A DNA stretch of 64,000 bases from JAPPLB01 sp965208945 (GTDB lineage: Bacteria > Acidobacteriota > Terriglobia > Bryobacterales > UBA6623), in NCBI GenBank assembly GCA_965208945.1, contig OZ242366.1, forward strand, positions 2,418,001-2,482,000, in the 5' to 3' direction. Below the pieces are notes generated by a model that saw only the letters and a program-made list of their open reading frames with translations, was not told where the DNA came from and made no database searches. The position numbers and the translations under genes were made by a program. How positions within the stretch are numbered: the first letter of the stretch is position 1; each line of letters starts with the position of its first letter. Positions 47,705 through 56,959 of this stretch are shown one piece after another.

Positions 47705-49027
47705 ATGACCGAATCTTCTCCTCGGGTCCTGCAGAAGAGCGGCATATTTTCTTCGCGCGTCATCGAAGACATCCAGACCAAGGCCGAGAGCGGGGTCTAT
47801 CGCATCCGCGGTTACGGGACGCTTCGCGAACGCCGCTGGGCGACATTCGACGATCTGACATTCCTGCCTTGCTCCCTGACGCGCATACCGCTGGAAGGGT
47901 ATCGCGAGAAGTGCGAGACGAAGACCGTGTTGGGCGCGCGTTTCGCCGAGCAGCCGATCGAGCTGGACATCCCGATCATGATCACCGGGATGAGCTGGGG
48001 GGCGCTGTCGTACAACGCGAAGGTGGCGCTGGCGAAAGGGGCTTCCGAGATCGGTTCGTCCAATACCACCGGCGACGGCGGGATGTTGGCGGCGGAACGC
48101 GCAAACAGCCGCACCTTGGTCTACGAGGTGCTTCCTTCGCGCTACGGCATCGACGTGCACCACATGCGGCTCTCCGACGGGATCGAGTTGACGATCGGCC
48201 AGGGAGCGAAACCCGGTACGGGCGGCTTGCTGCTCGATTCCAAGGTCTCCGGGGAGATCGCGAGACAAAGGGAATTGCCGGCGGGGGTCGATCAACGGAG
48301 CCCGGCGCGGCACCCGGACATGCTCGGCCCCGACGACATGATCATCAAGATCGAGGAATTGCGCGAAGCCACCGACTGGCGGGTGCCGATCTTCGTGAAG
48401 CTGGGAGCCAGCCGGGTCTACGATGACGTGAAGTTGGCGGCCAAGGCCGGGGCGGACGTGGTGGTCGTGGACGGCATGGAAGGCGGGACCGGCGCTTCTC
48501 CCGCGATTTTGCAGGAGCATACCGGCGTCCCGACGCTCGCCGCCGTCTGTGAGGCCCGCGCGGCTCTCGAGGACATGGGGCTCTACGGCGAGGTGCAGTT
48601 GATCATCGCGGGCGGCATCCGCGACGGCGTGGACGCCGCCAAGGCGATGGCCCTGGGAGCGGACGCGATCTACATCGGAACGGCGGCGCTGATCGCGTTG
48701 AACTGCAACCGGCCTCTCTACGTCGAGGATTATCACAAGCTGGGAACCGAGCCGCATTTCTGTCATCACTGCCATACCGGACGTTGTCCGGTGGGCGTGA
48801 CGACGCAGGACCCCGAACTGATGAAGCGGCTGCCGATCGACGAGGGGGCCGAACGCGTCACCAACCTGCTGCGAGCCATGACGCTGGAAATTCAGATGTT
48901 GGCGCGGGCGTGCGGCAAATCGGACGTGCATCACCTGGAGCCCGAAGACATGGCGGCGCTCACGCCCGAGGCATCGGCCATCTGCCAGGTGCCTTTGGCC
49001 GGGACGAGGCGGGTTTGGGGTTCCTGA
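47705..49027 (+). CDS. mgsC: N-methylglutamate synthase subunit C (FMN, glutamate-synthase-like)
   Basis: A 440-aa glutamate-synthase central/FMN-domain protein: PIMITGMSWGALSYNAKVAL, the QGAKPGTGGLL signature of GltB-type FMN barrels, VVVDGMEGGTGASP and the phosphate loop GGIRDGVDAAKAMALGADA. Near residues 353-364 a cysteine cluster (CHHCHTGRCPVG) matches the iron-sulfur site of the family. It carries out the amine transfer with reducing equivalents. Alternatively GlxD. It is followed 25 bases later by mgdB. Confidence 0.9.
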   Translation: MTESSPRVLQKSGIFSSRVIEDIQTKAESGVYRIRGYGTLRERRWATFDDLTFLPCSLTRIPLEGYREKCETKTVLGARFAEQPIELDIPIMITGMSWGALSYNAKVALAKGASEIGSSNTTGDGGMLAAERANSRTLVYEVLPSRYGIDVHHMRLSDGIELTIGQGAKPGTGGLLLDSKVSGEIARQRELPAGVDQRSPARHPDMLGPDDMIIKIEELREATDWRVPIFVKLGASRVYDDVKLAAKAGADVVVVDGMEGGTGASPAILQEHTGVPTLAAVCEARAALEDMGLYGEVQLIIAGGIRDGVDAAKAMALGADAIYIGTAALIALNCNRPLYVEDYHKLGTEPHFCHHCHTGRCPVGVTTQDPELMKRLPIDEGAERVTNLLRAMTLEIQMLARACGKSDVHHLEPEDMAALTPEASAICQVPLAGTRRVWGS

Positions 49028-49052
49028 AGTAGAGATCGAGGTTCAACGAAGC

Positions 49053-49334
49053 ATGTCGTTCCGGATTCCTTGCCCGCAATGCGGCGAACGAAGTGTTTAC
49101 GAGTTCCGCTTCGGGGGCGAGTACTCGAAACGTCCGCAGCCGGGGGCGGATGAAGACGAGTGGTACCGATACAACTTCGTTCGGCAAAACGAGATGGGCT
49201 CACAGACGGAGTGGTGGTACCATCGGCTGGGTTGTCGGCAGTGGCTGCGCGCGGTGCGGGAGACTCGTACGAACAAGGTGATCCGCGCCTACTTCCCCGA
49301 CGAAACGGAGCAAACCGACCGTGGCCCAGGCTAG
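49053..49334 (+). CDS. mgdB: N-methylglutamate dehydrogenase subunit B (SoxD-like, zinc-binding)
   Basis: A 93-aa protein of the sarcosine oxidase delta family: IPCPQCGERSVYEFRFGGEY at the start and EWWYHRLGCRQWLRAVRETR, which hold the three Cys and one His that bind zinc. It is the small subunit of the heterotetrameric dehydrogenase. The stop TAG belongs to the CTAG duplicated by MITE-A copy 20, so the native C-terminus may have been slightly longer; the known family often ends near the VRDT/VRAYF region seen here. Confidence 0.9.
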   Translation: MSFRIPCPQCGERSVYEFRFGGEYSKRPQPGADEDEWYRYNFVRQNEMGSQTEWWYHRLGCRQWLRAVRETRTNKVIRAYFPDETEQTDRGPG

Positions 49335-49535
49335 CCTGCATGTCTCACCACTTGGCGAGGCGAAGTGGGTGAGAGGGCCGTCAGGACTAGGCGCAAGCCG
49401 GGCGGAGGAAAAAGGCGCGAGCCGCTTGGCGCGCGCAGGCGTACTTGAACAGTACGTTGAGCACGGCAAGCAAGCGCAACGAAGTACTGGCGGCCGTATG
49501 GCGTGCTTCGGCCGTCGGGTGGTGAGAAATGCAGG
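49335..49535. mobile_element. MITE-A copy 20 (201 bp), inside the methylamine operon
   Basis: Complete element with a perfect CTAG duplication (49331-49334, 49536-49539). Its left CTAG closes mgdB; its right terminal repeat contains GGTGAG-AA-ATG, which is in frame with mgdC. It is the only large interruption in an otherwise tightly packed operon. Confidence 0.93.
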
Positions 49536-52192
49536 CTAGCGAAGGATTTTCCTTCCTGCTGAACGGCAAGCCGATCCAAGCCAAGGCGGGCGACAGCATT
49601 GGCGCGGCGATGTTTCGCGCCGGAATTCGCGTCTTCACTCGCAGCTTCAAGCATCACCGGCCCCGCGGTTTGCTGTGCGTCGCGGGGAATTGTCCGAACT
49701 GCTTGATGAACGTCGACGGCACGCCCAACGTTCGGGTCTGCACGACGCCGGCCAAGCCGGACATGCGCGTCGCGCCGCAGAATGTCTTTCCTTCGCTCGA
49801 ATTCGATGTGCTGGCGGCGTCTCAGAAATTCGACTGGCTGATGCCGGTCGGTTGGTATTACAAGACGTTCACAAGGCGTCCCGTTTGGAACGCGGTGGAG
49901 CCGTTCATACGCAAGGCGGCCGGACTGGGTGAGGCGCCCCCTTCGATCGACCGCTTTTCCGGAGAGGGTCCGGACTACGAGCAGCGCTACGTTCACACCG
50001 GCGTCGCCGTTGTGGGCGGGGGGCCTTCGGGGCTGACGGCGGCTCTGGAAGCATCCCGGCAGGGCTCCCGCGTGACGCTCATCGATGATCAGCCGCAGCT
50101 TGGCGGGCATCTCCGCTTTACTCCCCCGGAGGCCGGGCGGGGAAGAGACCTGGCCGGCCAGGTGGAAGCCGCCGAAGGCATCGAGGTGCTCTCGAGGGCC
50201 CGGTGCTTCGGGCTTTACGAGGACGGTTTGCTGGGCGTCGTGCAATTACCTCACGACGGCGGAGAGGAATCGCTGATTCACGTCAGGGCCAAGCGAGTGG
50301 TGGTTGCGACGGGGGTCATCGAAGCCCCCTTGTTGTTCGAGAACAATGACCTCGTCGGAGTGATGCTGAGCAGCGGCGTCGAGCGGTTGATCGGCCTCTA
50401 CGGGATTGTCCCCGGCAAGCGGGCGGTCATCGTCGGGGACGGGCCGCGGGCCGCCCGGATCGCGTCGCTGCTCAAGGACTCCGACGTCGATGTAGCGGCG
50501 GCGGTGCGGCCGGATCAAGTCTTGTCCGTTACGGGAGCGGCGCAGGCCGATGGCGTTCGTACGGCCGGGGGAAAGATTCCCTGCGACCTGGTTGTCGTGT
50601 GCGGCCACCTTGTCCCCAATGCCGGGCTGCTGCATCAGGCCGGCGGCAGTCTGGATTGGTCCGGCGAAAACGGTGCTTTCCTTCCGACTCGATTGCCGCC
50701 CCACGTGGAGGCAGCCGGGCAGGTGAAGGGATGCGACCTGACCGCCGCCGTGTCGTTGCCGCCTGCCTACCCGGACTCGAAGCGTTGCTATGCCTGTCTT
50801 TGTGAAGACGTGACGACGTCGGACCTGCGGACGGCGATTCGTGAAGGGTTCGATCACATCGAGACCCTCAAGAGATACACGACGGTCTCGATGGGGCCGT
50901 GCCAGGGGCGTATGTGCCAGATCTCATCGATCGGCGTGTGCGCGCGAGAGACCGGCCGGGGGATGGGGGAGACGGGAGTCACGACGAGCCGCCCGCCGAA
51001 TCCTTCGGTATCGCTGGGCGCGCTTGCGGGACCCCGGCATCCGCCCGTCAAGCGGAGCCCGCTGCACCATGAGCATGAGGCTCTCGGCGCGGTTTGGATG
51101 AACATGGGGCAGTGGAAGCGCCCCCGCTATTACGCCCCTGAACCGGATTGGAGCGAGCGGCGGATCGTCGAGCGCGAGTACCGCGCGGTGCGGGAGCGGG
51201 TGGGTGTCGTCGATGTCGGCCCTCTGGGCAAGATCGAGGTTCGCGGAAGGGACGCCGGCAAGCTGCTCGACAAGGTCTACACGCACCGCTTCGGCAGCTT
51301 GAAAGCAGGCCGGGTTCGCTATGCCGTCATTTGCGACGAGACGGGGACGATCCTGGACGACGGCACCATCTCGCGGCTGGCTGACGACCACTACTTCCTG
51401 ACCACCACGACGGGTAATCTCGAGTTCGTGATTCAGTGGCTCGAGTGGTGGTTGGTGGAGACCGGCTGGGACGTCCATGTCGCGGACGTTACCGGAGGGC
51501 GGTCGTCGATCAACGTTGCGGGGCCGAAAGCCAGGGAAGTCCTGGCCGAGCTGACGGATATCGATCTCGAGACTGCCGCCTTCAAATACATGGCGTGCCG
51601 CCGGGGCGAGGTGGCGGGCGCGCCGGCGGTCTTGTTGCGGATCGGCTTCGTGGGTGAAATGGGCTGGGAAGTGCATGTGCCCGCGGACTACGGCGTGCAC
51701 GTCTGGAGAAGTGTGCTGGCGGCGGGGAAGGAACACGGGATTCTCCCCTTCGGTGTGGAGACGCAGCGTGTGCTGCGGCTCGAGAAGAAGCATGTGATCG
51801 TCGGTGTCGACACCGACGCCCTGAGCAACCCGTACGAAGCCGACATGCCGTGGGTGACGAAGCTCGAGAAACAGGACTTCATCGGCAAGGCTTCGCTCGG
51901 GACGCTCCAGTCCGCCGCGGCCAACGAGCGCCTGGTCGGATTCACGATGCTTGAAGACAGCAAGGTTCCCGAGGATGGTTCTTCGGTCGTGCTCGACGGC
52001 CGGCCGGCCGGCCGTGTGACCAGCGCCCGTTACTCTTTCGTGAACGGCGCCGCGGTCGGGCTCGCATGGGTGAGCGCCGAGTTGGCGGAAGATGGCCGAG
52101 AGATCCAGGTGCGTGTCGGGGGCAAACCGGCGAGAGCCCGCATTCAGCAAGCGGCCTTCTACGATCCGGAGGGCCGCCGCCTGCGGATGTGA
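49529..52192 (+). CDS. mgdC: N-methylglutamate dehydrogenase subunit C (SoxA-like)
   Basis: An 887-aa large subunit. Order: ferredoxin-like N-terminal domain (residues 5-75, RSFKHHRPRGLLCVAGNCPN), FAD/NAD-binding fold (VAVVGGGPSGLTAALEASRQ near 163), a BFD-like iron-sulfur segment (CYACLCEDVT near 420 and GPCQGRMC near 458), then an aminomethyltransferase (GcvT) domain (about 510-880) that passes the methyl carbon to tetrahydrofolate. The start ATG lies within the right end of MITE-A copy 20, so the first residues MQA come from the element and the native start is lost. Typical SoxA proteins have about ten more residues before the ferredoxin fold. Confidence 0.9.
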   Translation: MQASEGFSFLLNGKPIQAKAGDSIGAAMFRAGIRVFTRSFKHHRPRGLLCVAGNCPNCLMNVDGTPNVRVCTTPAKPDMRVAPQNVFPSLEFDVLAASQKFDWLMPVGWYYKTFTRRPVWNAVEPFIRKAAGLGEAPPSIDRFSGEGPDYEQRYVHTGVAVVGGGPSGLTAALEASRQGSRVTLIDDQPQLGGHLRFTPPEAGRGRDLAGQVEAAEGIEVLSRARCFGLYEDGLLGVVQLPHDGGEESLIHVRAKRVVVATGVIEAPLLFENNDLVGVMLSSGVERLIGLYGIVPGKRAVIVGDGPRAARIASLLKDSDVDVAAAVRPDQVLSVTGAAQADGVRTAGGKIPCDLVVVCGHLVPNAGLLHQAGGSLDWSGENGAFLPTRLPPHVEAAGQVKGCDLTAAVSLPPAYPDSKRCYACLCEDVTTSDLRTAIREGFDHIETLKRYTTVSMGPCQGRMCQISSIGVCARETGRGMGETGVTTSRPPNPSVSLGALAGPRHPPVKRSPLHHEHEALGAVWMNMGQWKRPRYYAPEPDWSERRIVEREYRAVRERVGVVDVGPLGKIEVRGRDAGKLLDKVYTHRFGSLKAGRVRYAVICDETGTILDDGTISRLADDHYFLTTTTGNLEFVIQWLEWWLVETGWDVHVADVTGGRSSINVAGPKAREVLAELTDIDLETAAFKYMACRRGEVAGAPAVLLRIGFVGEMGWEVHVPADYGVHVWRSVLAAGKEHGILPFGVETQRVLRLEKKHVIVGVDTDALSNPYEADMPWVTKLEKQDFIGKASLGTLQSAAANERLVGFTMLEDSKVPEDGSSVVLDGRPAGRVTSARYSFVNGAAVGLAWVSAELAEDGREIQVRVGGKPARARIQQAAFYDPEGRRLRM

Positions 52193-52194
52193 AT

Positions 52195-52878
52195 ATGATG
52201 AACGGCGACCCTTCAGGACGAGTCGAGCTTCGCCGGAGAAGTCCGTTGGCGGAGAGATGCGCTCAGTCGGGAGCGACGGCGGTCGTCGATCGGGGCTGGG
52301 AGACGGTCTCCCATTACACATCGCCGGAGGAGGAGCTCGAGGCGGTGCGGCGGTCAGTGGGCCTGGCCGACTTGAGCAGGATTCCCAAGTTCGATGTCAG
52401 AGGCGGGTGCTCGGACACTCTTCCCGAGTTGGATTCCAAGGCCGGCATCTGGCCGCAACGGCCGGGTGAAACCCTCGTCACCTGCCCGCCCGAATCGGCA
52501 GCGGCTGTTCGTGAACAATTGGATCGCTATGCCTCGGCAGCCCGGGAAGACGCTCCGGTTTACGTGAGCGATGTGACGGCGGTATACACGGCCCTGCTGC
52601 TGGCGGGGCCTGAAAGCGGGACCGTCCTGGAAAGGCTCGCCGACATCGATGCTTCCGACACGGCATTGCCGAATCTCGACTGTGTGCAAACGGGGATCCA
52701 TCACGTGCCCGCCATGGTCGCGCGGCAGGATCTCGGTCCGTTGCCGGCCTGCCTGATCTTCGCGGGCCGCGAGTACGGCGAGTGGCTTTGGGATACGGTG
52801 ATGCTCGCCGGCGTTTCTTGCGGCATCAGGCCTTTCGGATCGAAGGCCCAACAAATCCTGGAGGCGGCCCGTCCGTGA
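52195..52878 (+). CDS. mgdD: N-methylglutamate dehydrogenase subunit D (SoxG-like)
   Basis: A 227-aa protein of the sarcosine oxidase gamma family, related to a partial GcvT fold: LGRVSLADLSRIPKFDVRG-type segment (here VGLADLSRIPKFDVRG), SDVTAVYTALLLAGPESGTV and a closing GIRPFGSKAQQILEAARP. It is weakly conserved in all known clusters. Start at the ATG pair at 52195/52198, three bases after mgdC. Its stop overlaps the GTG of mgdA. Confidence 0.85.
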   Translation: MMNGDPSGRVELRRRSPLAERCAQSGATAVVDRGWETVSHYTSPEEELEAVRRSVGLADLSRIPKFDVRGGCSDTLPELDSKAGIWPQRPGETLVTCPPESAAAVREQLDRYASAAREDAPVYVSDVTAVYTALLLAGPESGTVLERLADIDASDTALPNLDCVQTGIHHVPAMVARQDLGPLPACLIFAGREYGEWLWDTVMLAGVSCGIRPFGSKAQQILEAARP

Positions 52879-54089
52879 GGCAACTGTTCCGCAACGACCG
52901 GATGTGGCGCGCCCATGAACTCAAGGGCGCCTACGACGTCGTCATCATCGGGGCGGGTGTCCACGGGCTTGCGACGGCTTACTACCTCGGGCGGCGATAC
53001 GGGGTCCGCAAGATCGCTCTGCTCGACAAGGGCTATCTCGGCTACGGGGCGAGCGGCAGGAACACCGCCATTCTGCGCTCGAACTATCGCACGCCCGAGG
53101 GGGTGCGGTTCTACAACGCCTCCCTCAAGCTGTATGAGGAGCTCTCCGCCGAGTTGGGTTGGAATCTGCTGTTCAGCCAGTGCGGGCACCTCACGCTGGG
53201 CCACACCGATACGGCGGTTGCCGGATTGCGGGTTCGGGCGGAGACGAATCAGCTTCTCGGCGTGGACAGCCGCATCATCTACCCTGCCGAGATTCAGAAG
53301 CTGGTTCCCCATATCGATTGCAGCGATCGGCCTCGTTATCCGATCATGGCGGCGCTTTATCACCCGCCGGGGGGGATCATTCGCCACGATGCCGTCGTGT
53401 GGGGGCTGGCCCGGGCCTGTGACCGCATGGGGATCGAGATCCATCCGCTGACGGAGGCTACCGGGATCCGGGTCGCGCGGCGCCGGGCGGAAGCCGTCAT
53501 GACGAACCGGGGCGAGGTCGCGGCCGGCACGGTGGTGAACGCGACGGCGGGTTGGGCTTCGACGATCTGCAAGATGGCGGGTGTGTCGATGCCGATCGTC
53601 ACGCACCCGCTTCAGGCCTGCGTGACTGAGCCCCTCAAACCCTTCCTTGACGCGGTCATCGTATCTGCGAGCCTTCACGTCTACGTAAACCAGACGGGCC
53701 GCGGGGAGCTGGTGATCGGCTCGGAGATCGACCCGTATCAGTCGTACAGCATGAAAGGTACGCTGCCGACGCTCGAACAGATGGCGTCGTCGGCCTTGGA
53801 GTTGTTCCCGCAATTGCACAACATACGGGTATTGCGGCAGTGGGCCGGCATTTGCGACATGACGCCGGACTTCGCCCCGATCATCGGCCGTTGCGAGGAA
53901 CTGGATAACTTCCACGTGGATGTCGGCTGGGGGACCTATGGATTCAAGGCGGCGCCGGCGGCCGGCCGTTATCTCGCGGAATGGATTGCGACCGGAAAAG
54001 TTCCTGATATCATTGCAGCGTTCTCGCCGGAGCGATTCCGGCGGCGCCGGTTGGTCGGCGAAAAAGCGGCGGCGGCGGTATCCCACTGA
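52875..54089 (+). CDS. mgdA: N-methylglutamate dehydrogenase subunit A (SoxB-like FAD protein)
   Basis: A 404-aa DAO-family oxidoreductase. The FAD fold opens with YDVVIIGAGVHGLATAYYLG (residues 20-38), followed by LGYGASGRNTAILRSNYRTP, the family loop that packs against the flavin, and a C-terminal GWGTYGFKAAPAAGRYLAEW. It is the catalytic subunit that oxidises N-methylglutamate (or sarcosine in homologues). Start GTG at 52875 by overlap with mgdD. The order here, B-C-D-A, differs from the A-B-C-D order common in other clusters. Confidence 0.9.
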   Translation: MRQLFRNDRMWRAHELKGAYDVVIIGAGVHGLATAYYLGRRYGVRKIALLDKGYLGYGASGRNTAILRSNYRTPEGVRFYNASLKLYEELSAELGWNLLFSQCGHLTLGHTDTAVAGLRVRAETNQLLGVDSRIIYPAEIQKLVPHIDCSDRPRYPIMAALYHPPGGIIRHDAVVWGLARACDRMGIEIHPLTEATGIRVARRRAEAVMTNRGEVAAGTVVNATAGWASTICKMAGVSMPIVTHPLQACVTEPLKPFLDAVIVSASLHVYVNQTGRGELVIGSEIDPYQSYSMKGTLPTLEQMASSALELFPQLHNIRVLRQWAGICDMTPDFAPIIGRCEELDNFHVDVGWGTYGFKAAPAAGRYLAEWIATGKVPDIIAAFSPERFRRRRLVGEKAAAAVSH

Positions 54090-54105
54090 GGCTGAAGGAC
54101 GAGAC

Positions 54106-55440
54106 ATGACAGCGGAACAGGTGAGGGACAAGATTCAGAGTGAGGGGTTGGAGTATTTTCTGTGCTCTTTCGTTGAGATGGGAGGGGCGCCGAAGGCAAA
54201 GCTTGTTCCGGCGACGAACTTCGACGAGATGTCGACCGACGGCGCCGGGTTTGCAGGATTCGCCGCGGGTCATCTGGGTCAGGGGCCGCATGACACCGAC
54301 ATCATGAGCATTCCGGACTTCCGTTCTCTGACGGTGCTGCCTTGGCGCAACAACGTGGCGTGGCTGGCCGGGAATCTGCACGTGGACGGCGAGCCGTGGC
54401 CGTATTGCCCGCGTACGATTCTGTGTCGGCAGCTCGAAGCCGCGAGGTCGAAGGGCTATGTCCTCAAGGTGGGCGTTGAACCCGAGTTCATGCTGCTCAA
54501 ACAAGACGAGCAGGGGCAATTCGTCCCTTGGGATCGCCACGACCGCTTGGAGAAACCTTGCTACGACTTGAGGGCGCTGCATCGCAACCTCGACGTGATG
54601 ACGACGTTGATCGGGTATATGCAGGAACTCGGCTGGGGGCCCTACGCCAACGATCACGAAGATGCCAACTGCCAGTTCGAGATCAATTGGGCTTACAGCG
54701 ACGCGCTGACAACCGCCGACCGCAACACCTTCTTCAGGTGGATGGTCCGCACCGTTGCCGAGAAGCACGACCTGTGGGCGACGTTCATGCCGAAACCGTT
54801 CGGCAACCTGACGGGAAACGGAACGCACCATCACATCAGCCTGTGGACTGCGGATGGGGAAGAAAATCTGTTCCTCGACGAGAAAGGTGACCTCGGGCTG
54901 TCGGAGACGGCGAGATGGTTCATGGGAGGGCTGCTGCATCACGCCAAGGCGCTGGCCGCGGTGACGTCGCCGATCGTCAACAGCTACAAACGGCTGACGC
55001 GCGGCGCACCGAGCTCGGGAGCGAGTTGGGCTCCCGTCTATGTGACCTACGGACCTTCAAACCGCACCCAGATGATCCGTGTGCCCGGCCCGGGACGGAT
55101 GGAGAACCGAACCGCCGACGGCGCGGCGAACCCCTACCTCGCCTTCGCAGCCACGCTGGCCGCCGGGCTCGACGGCATCGAGAACAAGATCGATCCCGGT
55201 ATACGGAATGACGAGAACCTCTACGAAATGCCGCTCGATGAGTTGCGTAGACGGGGCATCGGTTTTTTGCCGGACACCCTTCACGAGGCCATCAACGAAC
55301 TCGAGAAGGACGATGTCGTCAAGACGGCGTTGGGCTCGACATACGCGGACTACTACATCGAGGTGAAGCGAGAGGAGTGGGCGGACTATCACCAGAGCAT
55401 CAGTCAGTGGGAGACGGAGAACTACCTGCAGGTGCACTGA
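54106..55440 (+). CDS. gmaS: Gamma-glutamylmethylamide synthetase (GlnT/glutamine synthetase III-like)
   Basis: A 444-aa glutamine-synthetase-fold enzyme: the beta-grasp N-terminus with DFRSLTVLPWRNNVAWLAGN, ATP/metal residues in GVEPEFMLL near residue 128 and HEDANCQFEINW near 185, THHHISLW near 245, SYKRLTRGAPSSGASWAPVY near 290 and NRTADGAANPYLAFAA near 333. It ligates methylamine to glutamate at the expense of ATP, the entry step of the pathway. Homologues called GlnT occur with sarcosine genes, but the whole set here fits gmaS. It starts 16 bases after mgdA and ends the operon. Confidence 0.9.
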   Translation: MTAEQVRDKIQSEGLEYFLCSFVEMGGAPKAKLVPATNFDEMSTDGAGFAGFAAGHLGQGPHDTDIMSIPDFRSLTVLPWRNNVAWLAGNLHVDGEPWPYCPRTILCRQLEAARSKGYVLKVGVEPEFMLLKQDEQGQFVPWDRHDRLEKPCYDLRALHRNLDVMTTLIGYMQELGWGPYANDHEDANCQFEINWAYSDALTTADRNTFFRWMVRTVAEKHDLWATFMPKPFGNLTGNGTHHHISLWTADGEENLFLDEKGDLGLSETARWFMGGLLHHAKALAAVTSPIVNSYKRLTRGAPSSGASWAPVYVTYGPSNRTQMIRVPGPGRMENRTADGAANPYLAFAATLAAGLDGIENKIDPGIRNDENLYEMPLDELRRRGIGFLPDTLHEAINELEKDDVVKTALGSTYADYYIEVKREEWADYHQSISQWETENYLQVH

Positions 55441-55461
55441 TGCCGGCCCGGCCAACGGACC

Positions 55462-55497
55462 CCGGCGGGCTCTTGCCGCGTCACAAAAAGCCGCCGG
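55462..55497 (+). terminator. GC-rich hairpin after gmaS, possible terminator
   Basis: CCGGCGG and CCGCCGG arms, 22 bases apart, without a clear T tract. It could end the methylamine operon. The rest of 55441-55672 holds nothing I can assign. Confidence 0.35.
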
Positions 55498-55672
55498 CTT
55501 CCATCGCTGACAGAGGCGGTCGGGTTATGGAACAAATGGACTCTGGTAGCCCTACTGTACATCCGCTCGATCGACTCGGTGGGCCGCCCGGAGCAGAAAA
55601 ACACTTCGATGCCTGACAGGATGGAGAAACTGAAGTCGGCGTCGAGAATCGGAGCAGCTTAGAGGAGGGCTC

Positions 55673-56620
55673 ATGCTCAAACGTTGCATTGTCCTGATCG
55701 GTGTCGTCGTGATTTCGGCCGCGTGTTCGCGGCCGCCGTACGATTCTCAGGACGAGGGACTGCCGCTCGTCGCCGCGGCCGCCGGTCCGGACATCGAGGC
55801 GATCGCCGGCAAGAGCCGTATCGTCGATCTGACGGTGCTGCTCAGCGAAACGCTCCCCGGACAATGGGCAGCCAATCCGCCGCTCCAACGCTGGACGAAC
55901 AACTGGTTCGAGCCCGGGAAGAACAGCTATGGCACGATTTCAGTCCCCAGCGACGGACCCTACTATTCGCAGCGATACGTTCTCGACGAACACACCGGCA
56001 CCCAGACTGATTTCCCCTCGCACTTCATCCCGCCCCCGGACAGCGGCTTGCCCTTCGCCGGTCCCATGGGGGCGCTTACCGGCGACAAATACCCGCTCAG
56101 CCGCATGATGGGCCCCGCCGCGGTGATCGACGTGACGGCCATCCGCGATGAAGCTGAACCCGGCAAGAGCGCGCGCATCACGGTTGACATGATCAAGGCC
56201 TTCGAGGCCGAGCATGGGGAGATCGAAGCCGGGGACGTGGTTTTGTTCCACAGCGGATACACCGATGCCTACTACAAGCCGCAGCCGGATGGTCGCCGGC
56301 TGACTTTCGAACCTGTCGTCGCCAAGACCAAACCCGGCTGGCCTGCGCCCGAGCCCGAGGCGGTCGCGTATCTGCACAGCAAGGGAGTCTGGCATCTGGG
56401 CACTGACGGCCCCAGCATGGGCTACGCAGAAGGCGGCCAACCGACGCACGTCGCCGGGCTGCAGCACGGAATGAGTTGGGAAGAAATGCTGATCAACCTC
56501 GATGAGTTGCCGCCCCGCGGAGCCTATTATCTGGCCCTGCCCTTGAAGATGGCCGACCAGAGCGGCAGCGCCACGCGGGCGATTGCGTTCGTCAGCGGCG
56601 ATACTGACAATGGACGGTAG
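55673..56620 (+). CDS. Cyclase-family (kynurenine formamidase-like) lipoprotein
   Basis: A 315-aa protein with a lipoprotein signal (MLKRCIVLIGVVVISAAC). The body matches the cyclase family (PF04199): RIVDLTVLLSETLPG, the metal motif EHTGTQTDFPSHF near residue 111 (usual form HxGTHxDxPxH, here HTGTQTDFPSH with Gln in place of His), GDVVLFHSGYTD, and LGTDGPSMGYAEG. Members hydrolyse amides or lactones with a divalent metal. The His-to-Gln change in the metal motif could affect metal binding. It appears monocistronic, with a MITE-A after it. Confidence 0.85.
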   Translation: MLKRCIVLIGVVVISAACSRPPYDSQDEGLPLVAAAAGPDIEAIAGKSRIVDLTVLLSETLPGQWAANPPLQRWTNNWFEPGKNSYGTISVPSDGPYYSQRYVLDEHTGTQTDFPSHFIPPPDSGLPFAGPMGALTGDKYPLSRMMGPAAVIDVTAIRDEAEPGKSARITVDMIKAFEAEHGEIEAGDVVLFHSGYTDAYYKPQPDGRRLTFEPVVAKTKPGWPAPEPEAVAYLHSKGVWHLGTDGPSMGYAEGGQPTHVAGLQHGMSWEEMLINLDELPPRGAYYLALPLKMADQSGSATRAIAFVSGDTDNGR

Positions 56621-56679
56621 ACAATCATCGGGATAGCGCCAGCTACCGTCAGTCGGGCCCTTCGCCACCAGGGGCTTAA

Positions 56680-56856
56680 CCTGCATTTCTCACCACGCGG
56701 CGAGGCGAAGTGAGTGAGAGGGGCGTCAGGACGAGGCGCGAGCCGCTTGGCGCGCGCAGGCGTACTTGAACCGTACGTTGAGCACGGCAAGCAAGCGCAA
56801 CGAAGTCCTGGCGGTCGTATCGTGTGCTTCGACCGTCGGGTGGTGAGAAATGCAGG
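56680..56856. mobile_element. MITE-A copy 21 (177 bp)
   Basis: Complete ends and a perfect TTAA duplication (56676-56679, 56857-56860). Confidence 0.93.
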
Positions 56857-56959
56857 TTAACGGCCTCAGAGCCCTGGCCCCGGAGCCGCCCGTTCATGGA
56901 ACGGAACAAGGAGAAGGGGCTGCTCCAACAGCAAGGGTGGTGGAGAAGAAGAGCTTCAC

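Noticed and set aside
46095..55440. Annotation of the operon as heterotetrameric sarcosine oxidase with glx genes
   Set aside because: Not excluded, but the complete set of GlxB/C/D-like, SoxDAGB-like and GlnT-like genes in one operon, without glxA, matches the N-methylglutamate pathway better.
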